Of a stretch of DNA of 64,000 nucleotides, positions 8,608-16,427 are shown piece by piece. The translations under genes were made by a program, and so were the position numbers. The notes under the pieces were generated by a model. That model did no database searches, had not been told where the DNA came from, and worked only from the letters and a program-made list of their open reading frames with translations. The stretch's first letter is position 1, and each line of letters begins with the position of its first letter. This DNA is from DATIJP01 sp964569185. Lineage in GTDB: Bacteria > Chlamydiota > Chlamydiia > Chlamydiales > Rhabdochlamydiaceae. The DNA lies in the NCBI GenBank assembly GCA_964569185.1, contig CAZMTP010000002.1:9329-73328 (forward strand), written 5' to 3'.

Positions 8608-9330
8608 TTAAAAAGGTTTACGGTATTGCAGTTCAATGGTTGACAGAAGCTTATAGAGAAAATCTTCCATATCAGAGGAATAATGCTTTAAACTATTTTT
8701 TAAATAGTTATACGAAATGAGTGCAGGGATTGCGATCACAAGTCCGAGCACAGTGGAAACAAGCGCTGTGGCAAGTCCGCCTAAAACAACAGTGCTGGAA
8801 TGGACCGACCCGCCTGACTGCATCTCTGAAAATGAGATCAGAATTCCCCAAACGGTGCCTAGCAAGCCTATAAAAGGCGCTAAAGTGACAATGGTGGAAA
8901 GGATGAACAGATGTTTTTCTAGTTGTTTATTTTCGCTTGAGATGGTCGTGAGAACATGCGATTCAATGATCTCAAGATCAGTTTGGGAGAGATAGATTTC
9001 AGATTTGTTGAGCTCTTTTTTTTCTTGCGCTGCAAAAAAATGGTTTTTATTCAAAATATCCAAAGTTTTTTGCTTTAAAGAGAGAAAAATTCTACCAAAT
9101 GGTTGCTGCGTTGTTTCTCCCGCCACATCTTCTAGGGCTAAAAGACGATTTAAATGGGGCTGAAACGCTTTTTCAAAGGAAGCGGAGATTTTTTTTATTT
9201 TTTTTGTCTGCTTCACTTTATATACAAGGACCACCCAGCAAATGATGGAAAGACCAAATAGACTGGCCAAGATGAGTTTACCAAAAAAATCTGCATGGGA
9301 GTAAGCTGAGAAGAAAACTGACGCTAGCAT
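8608..9330 (-). CDS. ExbB/TolQ-family proton-channel protein
   Basis: The 240-residue polytopic membrane protein has three helices (about residues 14-38, 143-165 and 185-207). The MotA/TolQ/ExbB signature is APFIGLLGTVWGILISF, followed by VLGGLATALVSTVLGLVIAI. It is the first gene of the envelope operon running exbB, exbD, tolA-like, tolB, pal, LysM, murI. Its ATG at 9328-9330 abuts the ATG of the divergent namZ-like gene with no bases between them, so any promoter at these exact starts must lie inside the opposite coding region. A later start for one of the genes is possible. Confidence 0.9.
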   Translation of the reverse strand: MLASVFFSAYSHADFFGKLILASLFGLSIICWVVLVYKVKQTKKIKKISASFEKAFQPHLNRLLALEDVAGETTQQPFGRIFLSLKQKTLDILNKNHFFAAQEKKELNKSEIYLSQTDLEIIESHVLTTISSENKQLEKHLFILSTIVTLAPFIGLLGTVWGILISFSEMQSGGSVHSSTVVLGGLATALVSTVLGLVIAIPALISYNYLKNSLKHYSSDMEDFLYKLLSTIELQYRKPF

Positions 9331-10569
9331 ATGCTTATCCTATATCCTATTTTCTTTTTTATTGCCTTCTACTTTCCTTTTATGGTCTTTGCGCACTCGA
9401 AAATCGATTTAGGCATCGATCGTCTGCTAGAAGAGCCCTATGTACAATATTTAAAAGGGAAAAAAGTAGGTTTGATCACAAATCATACAGGAGTGGACAA
9501 AAATCTTAAACCCACAATTGAAATTTTCAAGGAAACAGACCTGTTTTCCCTAGTGGCTTTATTTTCGCCAGAACATGGGATTGATGGATTGCCCTATGCA
9601 GGAGAAGAAGTAGAAGATCTCAAGGATAAAGATGGTATTCCTATCTACAGTTTACATGGAAAAACGCGGCGGCCCACAGAAAAAATGCTCTCTGGCATAG
9701 AGGCAGTGGTGTTTGATATTCAAGAAATCGGGTGCCGCTCTTATACCTATGCCTCGACTCTATTTTATGCGATGGAAGAGGCAGCCAAAAAAAAGATTCC
9801 TTTTATTGTTTTAGATCGCCCGAACCCGATGGGAGGGCTTATTGTTGACGGCCCCATGCTAGCAGATAAATGGCGCTCCTTTCTTGGCTATATCAATGTT
9901 CCCTATTGCCATGGAATGACATTAGGAGAATTGGCCCAATTTTTCAATGCAGAATACAAAATTGGATCCGATTTAAAAGTGGTCCCTATGAAAGGATGGA
10001 AGCGATCGATGATCTTTAAAGAAACAGGAATGGAATGGATCCCTCCCAGTCCACATATTCCTGAGCCCGATACCCCTTTTTTTTGTGCTTCAACAGGCGT
10101 GCTAGGGGAATTAGAAATAGTTAATATCGGCATTGGCTATACACTTCCATTTAAATTAGTGGGCGCTCCTTGGATTAATGCCAAAGAATTTGCAGAAAAG
10201 CTCAATGGACAGAAACTCCCTGGAGTTCGTTTTGTTCCTTACCATTTCCGCCCTTTTTATGGCAGGTATAAAGGGGAATCGTGCCATGGAGTAAAAATCA
10301 TGATCACAAATACAAAAATATACCGACCTTTGGCCGTTCAATATCTGATGCTCGGGATGTTAAAAACACTTTATCCGAAAGAATTTCAGGAAAAATTAAA
10401 TAATGCCTCTGAGGCAAAGCGCAAACTATTTTGCCAAGCCAATGGCAATGATGCAATGTTACAGCTACTTTACAATGAGAAATATGTGGCCTGGAAGTTG
10501 ATTCTTTTTGAATCTGCAGAAAGAGACATTTTTCTAGAAAAGCGTAAACCCTATCTTCTTTATCATTAG
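9331..10569 (+). CDS. DUF1343 / NamZ-like exo-beta-N-acetylmuramidase
   Basis: This 412-residue protein has an N-terminal signal peptide or anchor (about residues 1-21). The following DUF1343 (GH171) domain is recognised from GKKVGLITNHTGVD (about 43-56), LFSPEHGI, FDIQEIGCRSYTY and VLDRPNPMGG. The founding member, Bacillus subtilis NamZ, removes terminal N-acetylmuramic acid from peptidoglycan fragments. Here it would act in the periplasm on wall turnover products. It is divergent from the Tol-Pal operon, and its stop overlaps that of the F-box/LRR gene by four bases. Presence of a muramidase of this type fits a chlamydia that makes and recycles peptidoglycan. Confidence 0.85.
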   Translation: MLILYPIFFFIAFYFPFMVFAHSKIDLGIDRLLEEPYVQYLKGKKVGLITNHTGVDKNLKPTIEIFKETDLFSLVALFSPEHGIDGLPYAGEEVEDLKDKDGIPIYSLHGKTRRPTEKMLSGIEAVVFDIQEIGCRSYTYASTLFYAMEEAAKKKIPFIVLDRPNPMGGLIVDGPMLADKWRSFLGYINVPYCHGMTLGELAQFFNAEYKIGSDLKVVPMKGWKRSMIFKETGMEWIPPSPHIPEPDTPFFCASTGVLGELEIVNIGIGYTLPFKLVGAPWINAKEFAEKLNGQKLPGVRFVPYHFRPFYGRYKGESCHGVKIMITNTKIYRPLAVQYLMLGMLKTLYPKEFQEKLNNASEAKRKLFCQANGNDAMLQLLYNEKYVAWKLILFESAERDIFLEKRKPYLLYH

Positions 10570-11507
10570 GGCAAATCACCCCAATCAACAGGTTGAGTGG
10601 CAGGTAATTGAGAATATTCGATATGCAGATGAGGCATTTTTTTTTGTAGGTTTTCAATTTGTTCCGGTGTGAGAGAAGATTCCAAGGCTTTCAAAAACTG
10701 TAAATTTTTAAGCTTTTCTAAGGCTGTGCAGTCGGTCATAGTACAGCCAGAAATATCAAGGAAGGTCAATGTTATTGGAAGGTGATTAAGAGTAGTAGTG
10801 TTCGCTAAAGTATTGGAAATATCTAAACATTGTAGTTGCCTAAATTCTTGTAAATTTTCGCTTAAAGTATCTGGCATTATTTGTTTAGCATGTGGCAAAT
10901 TAAGTTTGATTACATTTCGTGAAACCGATTTTAAGCAATTCCCATCAAATTCCGTGTACGTAATGGTTAAACTTTCTAATTGCACAGATTTAGACAAATA
11001 TTGAGCAAGAGACAATGTGTCTATGGAGCAAAGAGAAAGTGTCAGTTCTTTTACGGTGACGGGAAAAAGATTGCAAATTTTTATATAGCGGCTATGATCG
11101 CTTCTACAGCAGTTTACAAGTGTAATCTTTTCAACAGTTCTACATTTCCAAAGCACACTTATTAATTGAGTATATGAAAATGTACCTTGGATAGATTTCA
11201 CATTTGGGTTTTCGCCCATCCATTCGATTAATTTTGAAATGTGCTCTGTTTTCCAAGTTGAAACATCCAAATCTGAATGAGGAAAGATATAAGAATTAAA
11301 TGTCTCAGCATATATAGCACTCATACCGGGTTCAAATGGGAGATAATCAACGACAATTTTCTTTAGTTCAAGAGGCAGAGATTTAATAAACGGAATCTGT
11401 TTTTCAGGTTCGTCAGAGACAACTTCTGTTCTTAGTTTTTTTGAGGAAGATCGAAAAGGATCAAGATGCTTTTCGTCATCGTCACTAAATTTAATTTTAC
11501 TTACCAT
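10566..11507 (-). CDS. F-box-like leucine-rich-repeat protein, candidate host-targeted effector
   Basis: The 313-residue protein has no signal peptide. A basic patch (KKLRTEV, residues 23-29) is followed by an F-box-like segment (IKSLPLELKKIVVDYLPF, about 41-58). Irregular leucine-rich repeats run from about 95 to 295, for example LTFLDISGCTMTDCTALEKL. This order, F-box then LRR, is that of eukaryotic FBXL substrate adaptors of SCF ubiquitin ligases. Chlamydia-related bacteria of amoebae are known to carry many such proteins. Delivery by type III secretion is inferred, not shown. It is transcribed divergently from a glycosyltransferase gene 69 bases away, and the gene is visibly more AT-rich than the core genes around it. 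Confidence 0.75.
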   Translation of the reverse strand: MVSKIKFSDDDEKHLDPFRSSSKKLRTEVVSDEPEKQIPFIKSLPLELKKIVVDYLPFEPGMSAIYAETFNSYIFPHSDLDVSTWKTEHISKLIEWMGENPNVKSIQGTFSYTQLISVLWKCRTVEKITLVNCCRSDHSRYIKICNLFPVTVKELTLSLCSIDTLSLAQYLSKSVQLESLTITYTEFDGNCLKSVSRNVIKLNLPHAKQIMPDTLSENLQEFRQLQCLDISNTLANTTTLNHLPITLTFLDISGCTMTDCTALEKLKNLQFLKALESSLTPEQIENLQKKMPHLHIEYSQLPATQPVDWGDLP

Positions 11508-11576
11508 GTAATTACAAATTTATTTATTGTCGATATTATGTCATTTTTAATAGATTAAAGTAAATGGGTCTAAATA

Positions 11577-12491
11577 ATGAAATTGGCAATCATTGTTAAT
11601 TTTTGCACTCATGATTATCGTTTCTTTAAACGGTGCGTTGAGGCTTTATCCTTTTCAGATCAGATCATCGCGCCAGTCTGCGACCATTTCTTTAATGGGG
11701 AGCGGGAAAATTTTGGCCTTATTGAATCTCTATATCAAGACTATCCTCAAATTGATTTTATTGAATTTGCTTATGATCCCGAGCGGCTATATGGGACACC
11801 CAGATCTCTTTTACCCCAAAGCCCAGAGTGGGGACCCCATTGGCATAATAGCGGCCGGCTTGTGGGCTACTATTTTTTACACGAATCCATTGATACGGTG
11901 CTTTTTTGTGATGTCGACGAGCTTGTCGACGCTACAAAGTTTGAGGAGTGGTTAAAAAATTTCGATGTGATGGCGTATGATGCCCTGCGGTTTGCCACTT
12001 ATTGGTATTTTCGGGAGGCCGCTTTTCAAGCCATCACTTTTCCTGACGGGCCGCTGCTTGTAAAAAAAAGCTGTTTATCACCTGATCTTATTCTTAACGA
12101 AGATGAGCGGCAAGGGCTTTTCTTCCAATTAAAAGGAAATAAACAGAGATTAGTTGTCGGAAACGACGGCTGCCCAATGGTGCACCATTATAGTTGGGTG
12201 CGGACCAAAGAAGAGCTGCAGCAGAAAGCGAGTAGGTGGGCTCACCATTGGGAGCGCGACTGGCAACAATTAATTGACCAGGAATATGCACAAGAATTTC
12301 AACAGCGCGATTTTGTACGGCAATATGAGTATCGCAAGGTAGATCCTTTTTTTAACCCTCTTCTAGTTGAAGTTCCGAAGTGCCCTTCCATTTCATTAGA
12401 AGAGCACTGTCAGCATATCAAAATGTTACCTAATGTCCAACGGGTAGACGCTAAGAAGATATTTCAAAAAGAATTACTTAATTTGCTCTGA
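11577..12491 (+). CDS. Glycosyltransferase-like protein (GT-A fold, copy 1 of 2)
   Basis: This 304-residue protein begins MKLAIIVNFCTHD and has an Rossmann-like N-terminal half with a DxD-type metal/sugar-nucleotide motif in LFCDVDELVD (about residues 108-117). Further landmarks are ATYWYFREA (about 141-149) and MVHHYSWVRTKEEL (about 201-214). It is clearly paralogous to the protein at 15482-16348, which shares VCDHFF-DG, DVDE, YWYFRE and HHYSWVRT. I infer a family-2-like glycosyltransferase; donor and acceptor are unknown. It has no signal peptide or membrane helix. Its 3' end overlaps the convergent LRR gene by 18 bases. A divergent LRR gene lies upstream. Confidence 0.7.
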   Translation: MKLAIIVNFCTHDYRFFKRCVEALSFSDQIIAPVCDHFFNGERENFGLIESLYQDYPQIDFIEFAYDPERLYGTPRSLLPQSPEWGPHWHNSGRLVGYYFLHESIDTVLFCDVDELVDATKFEEWLKNFDVMAYDALRFATYWYFREAAFQAITFPDGPLLVKKSCLSPDLILNEDERQGLFFQLKGNKQRLVVGNDGCPMVHHYSWVRTKEELQQKASRWAHHWERDWQQLIDQEYAQEFQQRDFVRQYEYRKVDPFFNPLLVEVPKCPSISLEEHCQHIKMLPNVQRVDAKKIFQKELLNLL

Positions 12492-13856
12492 TCCAGAGAC
12501 ATCTGGTACTACAACTGTTAAACCTGGAATGGCTGCTTTTAATTGTGCGATTATTCCATCAGGAACACTAGGATCTAAAATTAGTTTTTTTAATTTTTGC
12601 AATCGTATCAAAACTAGATAATCGCTTGCTTTTAAATCACATCCGAAAAGTTCTAGGACGGTTAAAGAAAGTGGAAGGGCTGGTAATCCAGAGGCATCGA
12701 AGTTAGTGCGTTCAAGATGCAATTCTTCAAGTTTGAAAAAATAACCTAAATGAGTTTTAAAGGTTTCTGATGTGACCGCTTCGCAACCGTTAAGCGACAA
12801 GATTTTTACATTATTCCTACCTCCTCTACTCAACTGCGTTAAGCAATCGTCATTGAAATCAGTATCTTCAGCACGAAGTTCTTCTACCTGTTTCAGCAAA
12901 AACAATTTGTCTGCAAGGCCTTCACCTGAAACTCCAGTATGACTAACGTCCAATACACGTATGCCATTAGCCACTTCTTCCAGTGCATCATCATTAAAGT
13001 TCGAACATCCGCGTACCAAAAGTGTATTTAACTTAGTGAAATGTCCTAATGAGGATTTAAAATGTGCTGCACTGATTTCGTCTCGTCCATTCAGTTCAAG
13101 CAATCTTAAATCAGGTAATTTTTTTAATACACGACCATCAAACCGTTCAGCAGAGCCTTTCGAAGCTCTTAGTTCCATTAGATCTTTATAGCGCTTCAAA
13201 TGGCGGTAACTTTCTGATTTAATTTTTTTACAACCAGAAATATCCAAATGTACAATTCTATCAGATAATTTTTCTAATGTGGGGCCTGCTAGTTCTGTGA
13301 AACTTGCATTGAGATCACGCAATGCGGGCAACTTAGGTAATACCCTTCCAAGCATTTCACTTTTAAGAGCAGAGCAATTAGCAATATTGACTTTTATGAG
13401 AGTCCTGTTATTAAGAAGACAAAATATAGTTGTCAGCTGCGTGGAACCAGCTATGCTTAGTTCTGTACAAGCTGGAAACCTTATCATATAGGCTCTTAAT
13501 GAAAAATTTGTAAAGGCGGCACTACTAATCAGATCAGAACTTCTTTCATCACTTGTGTTTATCGAGCTAGTTGAAGAAGAGACTGAACTATTAACTCTTG
13601 CTCTTTTTGTTTGCTCATTAAAATTGCCATCCAGCGCTTTTGTTTTGGGTGCCCTACTCACATCAGATGAGCAAGAAGTTAAAGAACTAGTAGAACTATA
13701 GGATAATCTTGAATCATGAACTGGGTTGTGCACGTGTACGCCATCTTGTTCTAATGCTGTTTGAACCTGTAATAAATAATTATTTACTAATTGAGAATAT
13801 TGAGAATTTGGATCTCTTAGAGCATTGTACAGGGTTTGCAATGATTGCAATGACAT
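12474..13856 (-). CDS. Leucine-rich-repeat protein with Ser-rich N-terminus, candidate effector
   Basis: The 460-residue protein has a helical start, then a Ser/Thr-rich disordered region (about 50-105) holding a basic KRARV motif (84-88). About a dozen cysteine-type LRRs follow (about 120-455), for example IVHLDISGCKKIKSESYRHL and IRVLDVSHTGVSGEGL. It is a paralogue of the protein at 14101-15393: both have a segment reading IAGS(T/K)QLTTI-CL at the first repeat and an EQT-K-R basic motif before it. No signal peptide is visible. The repeats resemble the AMN1/F-box LRR subfamily, which binds proteins. Host targeting is inferred from the domain type. Confidence 0.72.
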   Translation of the reverse strand: MSLQSLQTLYNALRDPNSQYSQLVNNYLLQVQTALEQDGVHVHNPVHDSRLSYSSTSSLTSCSSDVSRAPKTKALDGNFNEQTKRARVNSSVSSSTSSINTSDERSSDLISSAAFTNFSLRAYMIRFPACTELSIAGSTQLTTIFCLLNNRTLIKVNIANCSALKSEMLGRVLPKLPALRDLNASFTELAGPTLEKLSDRIVHLDISGCKKIKSESYRHLKRYKDLMELRASKGSAERFDGRVLKKLPDLRLLELNGRDEISAAHFKSSLGHFTKLNTLLVRGCSNFNDDALEEVANGIRVLDVSHTGVSGEGLADKLFLLKQVEELRAEDTDFNDDCLTQLSRGGRNNVKILSLNGCEAVTSETFKTHLGYFFKLEELHLERTNFDASGLPALPLSLTVLELFGCDLKASDYLVLIRLQKLKKLILDPSVPDGIIAQLKAAIPGLTVVVPDVSGSEQIK

Positions 13857-13926
13857 ATAAAACCTTTTTATTAATTTTGTGGCCGGAGATTGTGCCTATT
13901 AAAATGCAAAAAAGCAAGAGGTTTTA

Positions 13927-14100
13927 GAAGCTGTCTTAAAACCCTGGCTTCGATCTTTGGAGTCTTTTTGAGATCTTTCACATCGACCTCCTCACCCATG
14001 TGTTTACACATGGCCTCGTCACTCGAGCGATCAAAGATCTTGTGAAAGCTCATCAAAAATACCCTCAAATCTCTAAAAGGCATTGTTTTAAGACAGCTTC
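13927..14100 (-). mobile_element. 174-bp palindromic MITE-like element
   Basis: Two perfect 16-bp terminal inverted repeats, GAAGCTGTCTTAAAAC at 13927-13942 and its complement at 14085-14100, bound the element. Directly flanking both ends is the triplet TTA (13924-13926 and 14101-14103), which looks like a 3-bp target duplication of the TNA type known from some IS5-family groups. The two halves continue as an imperfect inverted repeat that ends in a central 7-bp stem with a 4-base loop (13997-14014). No transposase is encoded. The right-hand TTA is also the stop codon of the LRR gene at 14101-15393. Orientation is arbitrary because the element is nearly symmetric. Confidence 0.7.
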
Positions 14101-15393
14101 TTAAGGAGACGAATAGGGGTTAAACTCCAGACGGCGGAATTTTAGCTTCTGATTTACCTTGGATAACTTTTGTAGTGTCTCTTCAGGTACAGTGTTATCG
14201 ATAATCAAGAGTTGTAAGTCTGGTAGTAGATTCACAGCAAGATAGTCTTCGGGTCGTAAATTGAGACAGAAGGAAATATCCAGTTCGGTTAAAGACCAAG
14301 GAATGGCTTCGAGAATAAGATTTTCAAGCCCAGAGCGATCAATATTAGTATTTGAAAGATGCAATTTTTTGAGACAGGGAAACTTATTAGGATAGGTTGC
14401 AAAAGATTCTTTTGGGATTTTTTTGCAATGACTAAGCGATAGAACTTTCAAATTTTCCGTCACAAGAGCTTCTAATCCTGCCTGCCCGATATTAGTATTT
14501 GCAAGATACACTTCTTCAAGAGAGGCGAACTTTCCAAGATGATCTGCAAAAGATTCTTCTGAAATTTTTTCACAGCTACTAGCAGATAGAATTTTCAAAT
14601 TTGTCTGCGCACAAAGAGCCATTAGACAAAGGCCATCGAACTTGGTGTTTTCACCATAAAACTCTACTATGTCAAAATAAGTACATAAATTTCTGGCAAG
14701 ACAATTGCTGGAAATGGGTGTATGGCTAACATCTAAAATACGTATTCTCCAAGTCACATTGTCCAAAATTCCATCTGTTATGCTAGTATTTCCTCGCAGA
14801 TCAAGTTGTGTTAAACTGGATAATGCTGTAAAGGTTTGGGCCTGTACTTTTGTTATACTTCCAACTGCCTTTAAGCTAACTAACTGGGGAAAAGATTTTA
14901 AATACCTAGTATCTCTTGAGCTAAGTGGACAATAAGAAATATCGAGGCATGTAATAGTTTTATTTTTTGACAAATCCTTGAGCATCTTTCCGGTTATCTT
15001 TGCATGAGTAGCGATAAGTGTCTGTAACTTAGATAATGAAGGGATTGTTTTTTCTAGAGATTCAGAGGAAATGCTGTAACATTTACTTATGTTAAGTGCT
15101 GTGATCGATTGATGTTGCAGACAGTCGATCGTTGTCAACTGTTTGGAACCTGCAATATCTACTGTTTGAACATTAGGATATTGTTTAATAATAGGAAGCG
15201 TGCGATCTAAAACCCGTCCAATAAACCAAAACGAATCATCAGTTGATGATATGCTGCTGAAAATGGGGCTTTGTACTTTTTGCCGTTTGGAAGTTTGCTC
15301 TTTAACATCGTCACTTGGAGATCCTTTTCTGCTAGATAAATCATTCAATAAAGGAGATCTCGAAGAAGATCTGATGGGTGCGGTACCTGACAT
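14101..15393 (-). CDS. Leucine-rich-repeat protein, paralogue of 12474-13856
   Basis: I chose the ATG at 15393 because the preceding bases GGGAGGTG form a strong ribosome-binding site seven bases upstream; the in-frame ATG at 15408 lies in front of that site. The 430-residue product has a Ser-rich N-terminus with a basic KRQKV motif (about 36-40). LRRs follow from about 65 to 415, for example ITALNISKCYSISSESL and LKVLSLSHCKKIPKESF. There is no signal peptide. It shares the first-repeat motif IAGSKQLTTIDCL with its neighbour. Divergent from it, 88 bases away, is the second glycosyltransferase gene. Its stop codon coincides with the MITE target triplet. Confidence 0.72.
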   Translation of the reverse strand: MSGTAPIRSSSRSPLLNDLSSRKGSPSDDVKEQTSKRQKVQSPIFSSISSTDDSFWFIGRVLDRTLPIIKQYPNVQTVDIAGSKQLTTIDCLQHQSITALNISKCYSISSESLEKTIPSLSKLQTLIATHAKITGKMLKDLSKNKTITCLDISYCPLSSRDTRYLKSFPQLVSLKAVGSITKVQAQTFTALSSLTQLDLRGNTSITDGILDNVTWRIRILDVSHTPISSNCLARNLCTYFDIVEFYGENTKFDGLCLMALCAQTNLKILSASSCEKISEESFADHLGKFASLEEVYLANTNIGQAGLEALVTENLKVLSLSHCKKIPKESFATYPNKFPCLKKLHLSNTNIDRSGLENLILEAIPWSLTELDISFCLNLRPEDYLAVNLLPDLQLLIIDNTVPEETLQKLSKVNQKLKFRRLEFNPYSSP

Positions 15394-15481
15394 ATAAACA
15401 CCTCCCATTGTTAATTTTGAACATTTATTATCAATAGGAATAGCTTAAAAAAGCAAGCAATCTTATTGTGAATAAATAACT

Positions 15482-16348
15482 ATGACTAAGATCGCAACGC
15501 TGATTAATTTCTCAACAAACGAAGCCGCTTTTTTGGAACCGTGCATTGAAGGAGTGGCGCCATTTTCTGATCAAATCATCATTTCTGTATGCGACCATTT
15601 TTTTGATGGGGTCCCAGAAAATCAAGCGCTATTGCAGCAGATTTATGCGCACTTTCCTCAGCAGCAATTCATCCAATTTGAATTCCACAAAGAGCGCAAT
15701 TTTTATGGAGCCCACTCGGCCCATTTTTGGCATAACTTGGGCAGACTGATGGGATTTTACCATGTCCGCCCTGAGATTGAATATCTGCTTTTTCTGGATG
15801 TGGATGAGATTGTGGAAGAAAAAAAATTTCAAACCTGGCTGCAGGAATTTCCTGTCCAAGAATATCTGGCGCTGCGGCTTGCCTGTTACTGGTATTTCCG
15901 TGAGGAAAAATTCCAGGCTAAATATTGGGAAGACACTCCTCTTTTAGTGAAGAAAGAGGCCTTAAATCACGATATTTTAATGAATGGGCTGGAGCGCCCG
16001 GGAAGTTATTCTCAAATTTATGGGAAGAAAGAGCGGCACATTAAAGACAAAGATGGATTGCCTATGATCCATCACTACAGCTGGGTGCGTACCAGAGAAG
16101 AAATGCTACGTAAAGTAGTCAGTTGGGGCCATCGCGAAGAAAGAGATTGGGTTTCTCTTGTGGAAAAAGAGTTCTCTGGTCCTTTCAGTGGAAAAGATTT
16201 TGTCCATGGTTATGAATTTGTCGAGGTCAAGCCCTATGTCAAATTAAAAAAGAAAGCCTTCCCAGAAATAAAAGGGAACAATAGCAACGTCCGCTTTCTC
16301 TCTACACGTGAAATGAATAAGATCGATTTAGCGCTCAAATTTTTCTGA
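15482..16348 (+). CDS. Glycosyltransferase-like protein (GT-A fold, copy 2 of 2)
   Basis: This 288-residue paralogue of the protein at 11577-12491 starts MTKIATLINFSTNEAAFLEP. It keeps the same landmarks: VCDHFFDG (about 36-43), the DxD-type LFLDVDEIVE (about 100-109), CYWYFREEKFQA (about 137-148) and MIHHYSWVRTREEM (about 196-209). No membrane helix or signal peptide is visible, so it should act in the cytoplasm or after secretion by a signal-peptide-independent route. Substrate is unknown. It is divergent from an LRR gene, repeating the arrangement at 10566-12491. About 80 bases separate it from the YVTN propeller gene. Confidence 0.7.
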   Translation: MTKIATLINFSTNEAAFLEPCIEGVAPFSDQIIISVCDHFFDGVPENQALLQQIYAHFPQQQFIQFEFHKERNFYGAHSAHFWHNLGRLMGFYHVRPEIEYLLFLDVDEIVEEKKFQTWLQEFPVQEYLALRLACYWYFREEKFQAKYWEDTPLLVKKEALNHDILMNGLERPGSYSQIYGKKERHIKDKDGLPMIHHYSWVRTREEMLRKVVSWGHREERDWVSLVEKEFSGPFSGKDFVHGYEFVEVKPYVKLKKKAFPEIKGNNSNVRFLSTREMNKIDLALKFF

Positions 16349-16427
16349 AAAAAAATGATTGAGTTTTTAAGTAAAAACTAGGATCATACTTTTTAGTATT
16401 CAAAGTTGAATTTTAACGGTACGGTTC

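Noticed and set aside
13871..14083. Open frame of 70 codons on the minus strand across the MITE-like element
   Set aside because: It runs through the palindromic element and the adjacent promoter region, has no ribosome-binding site and matches no transposase I know. It is best explained by the element itself.
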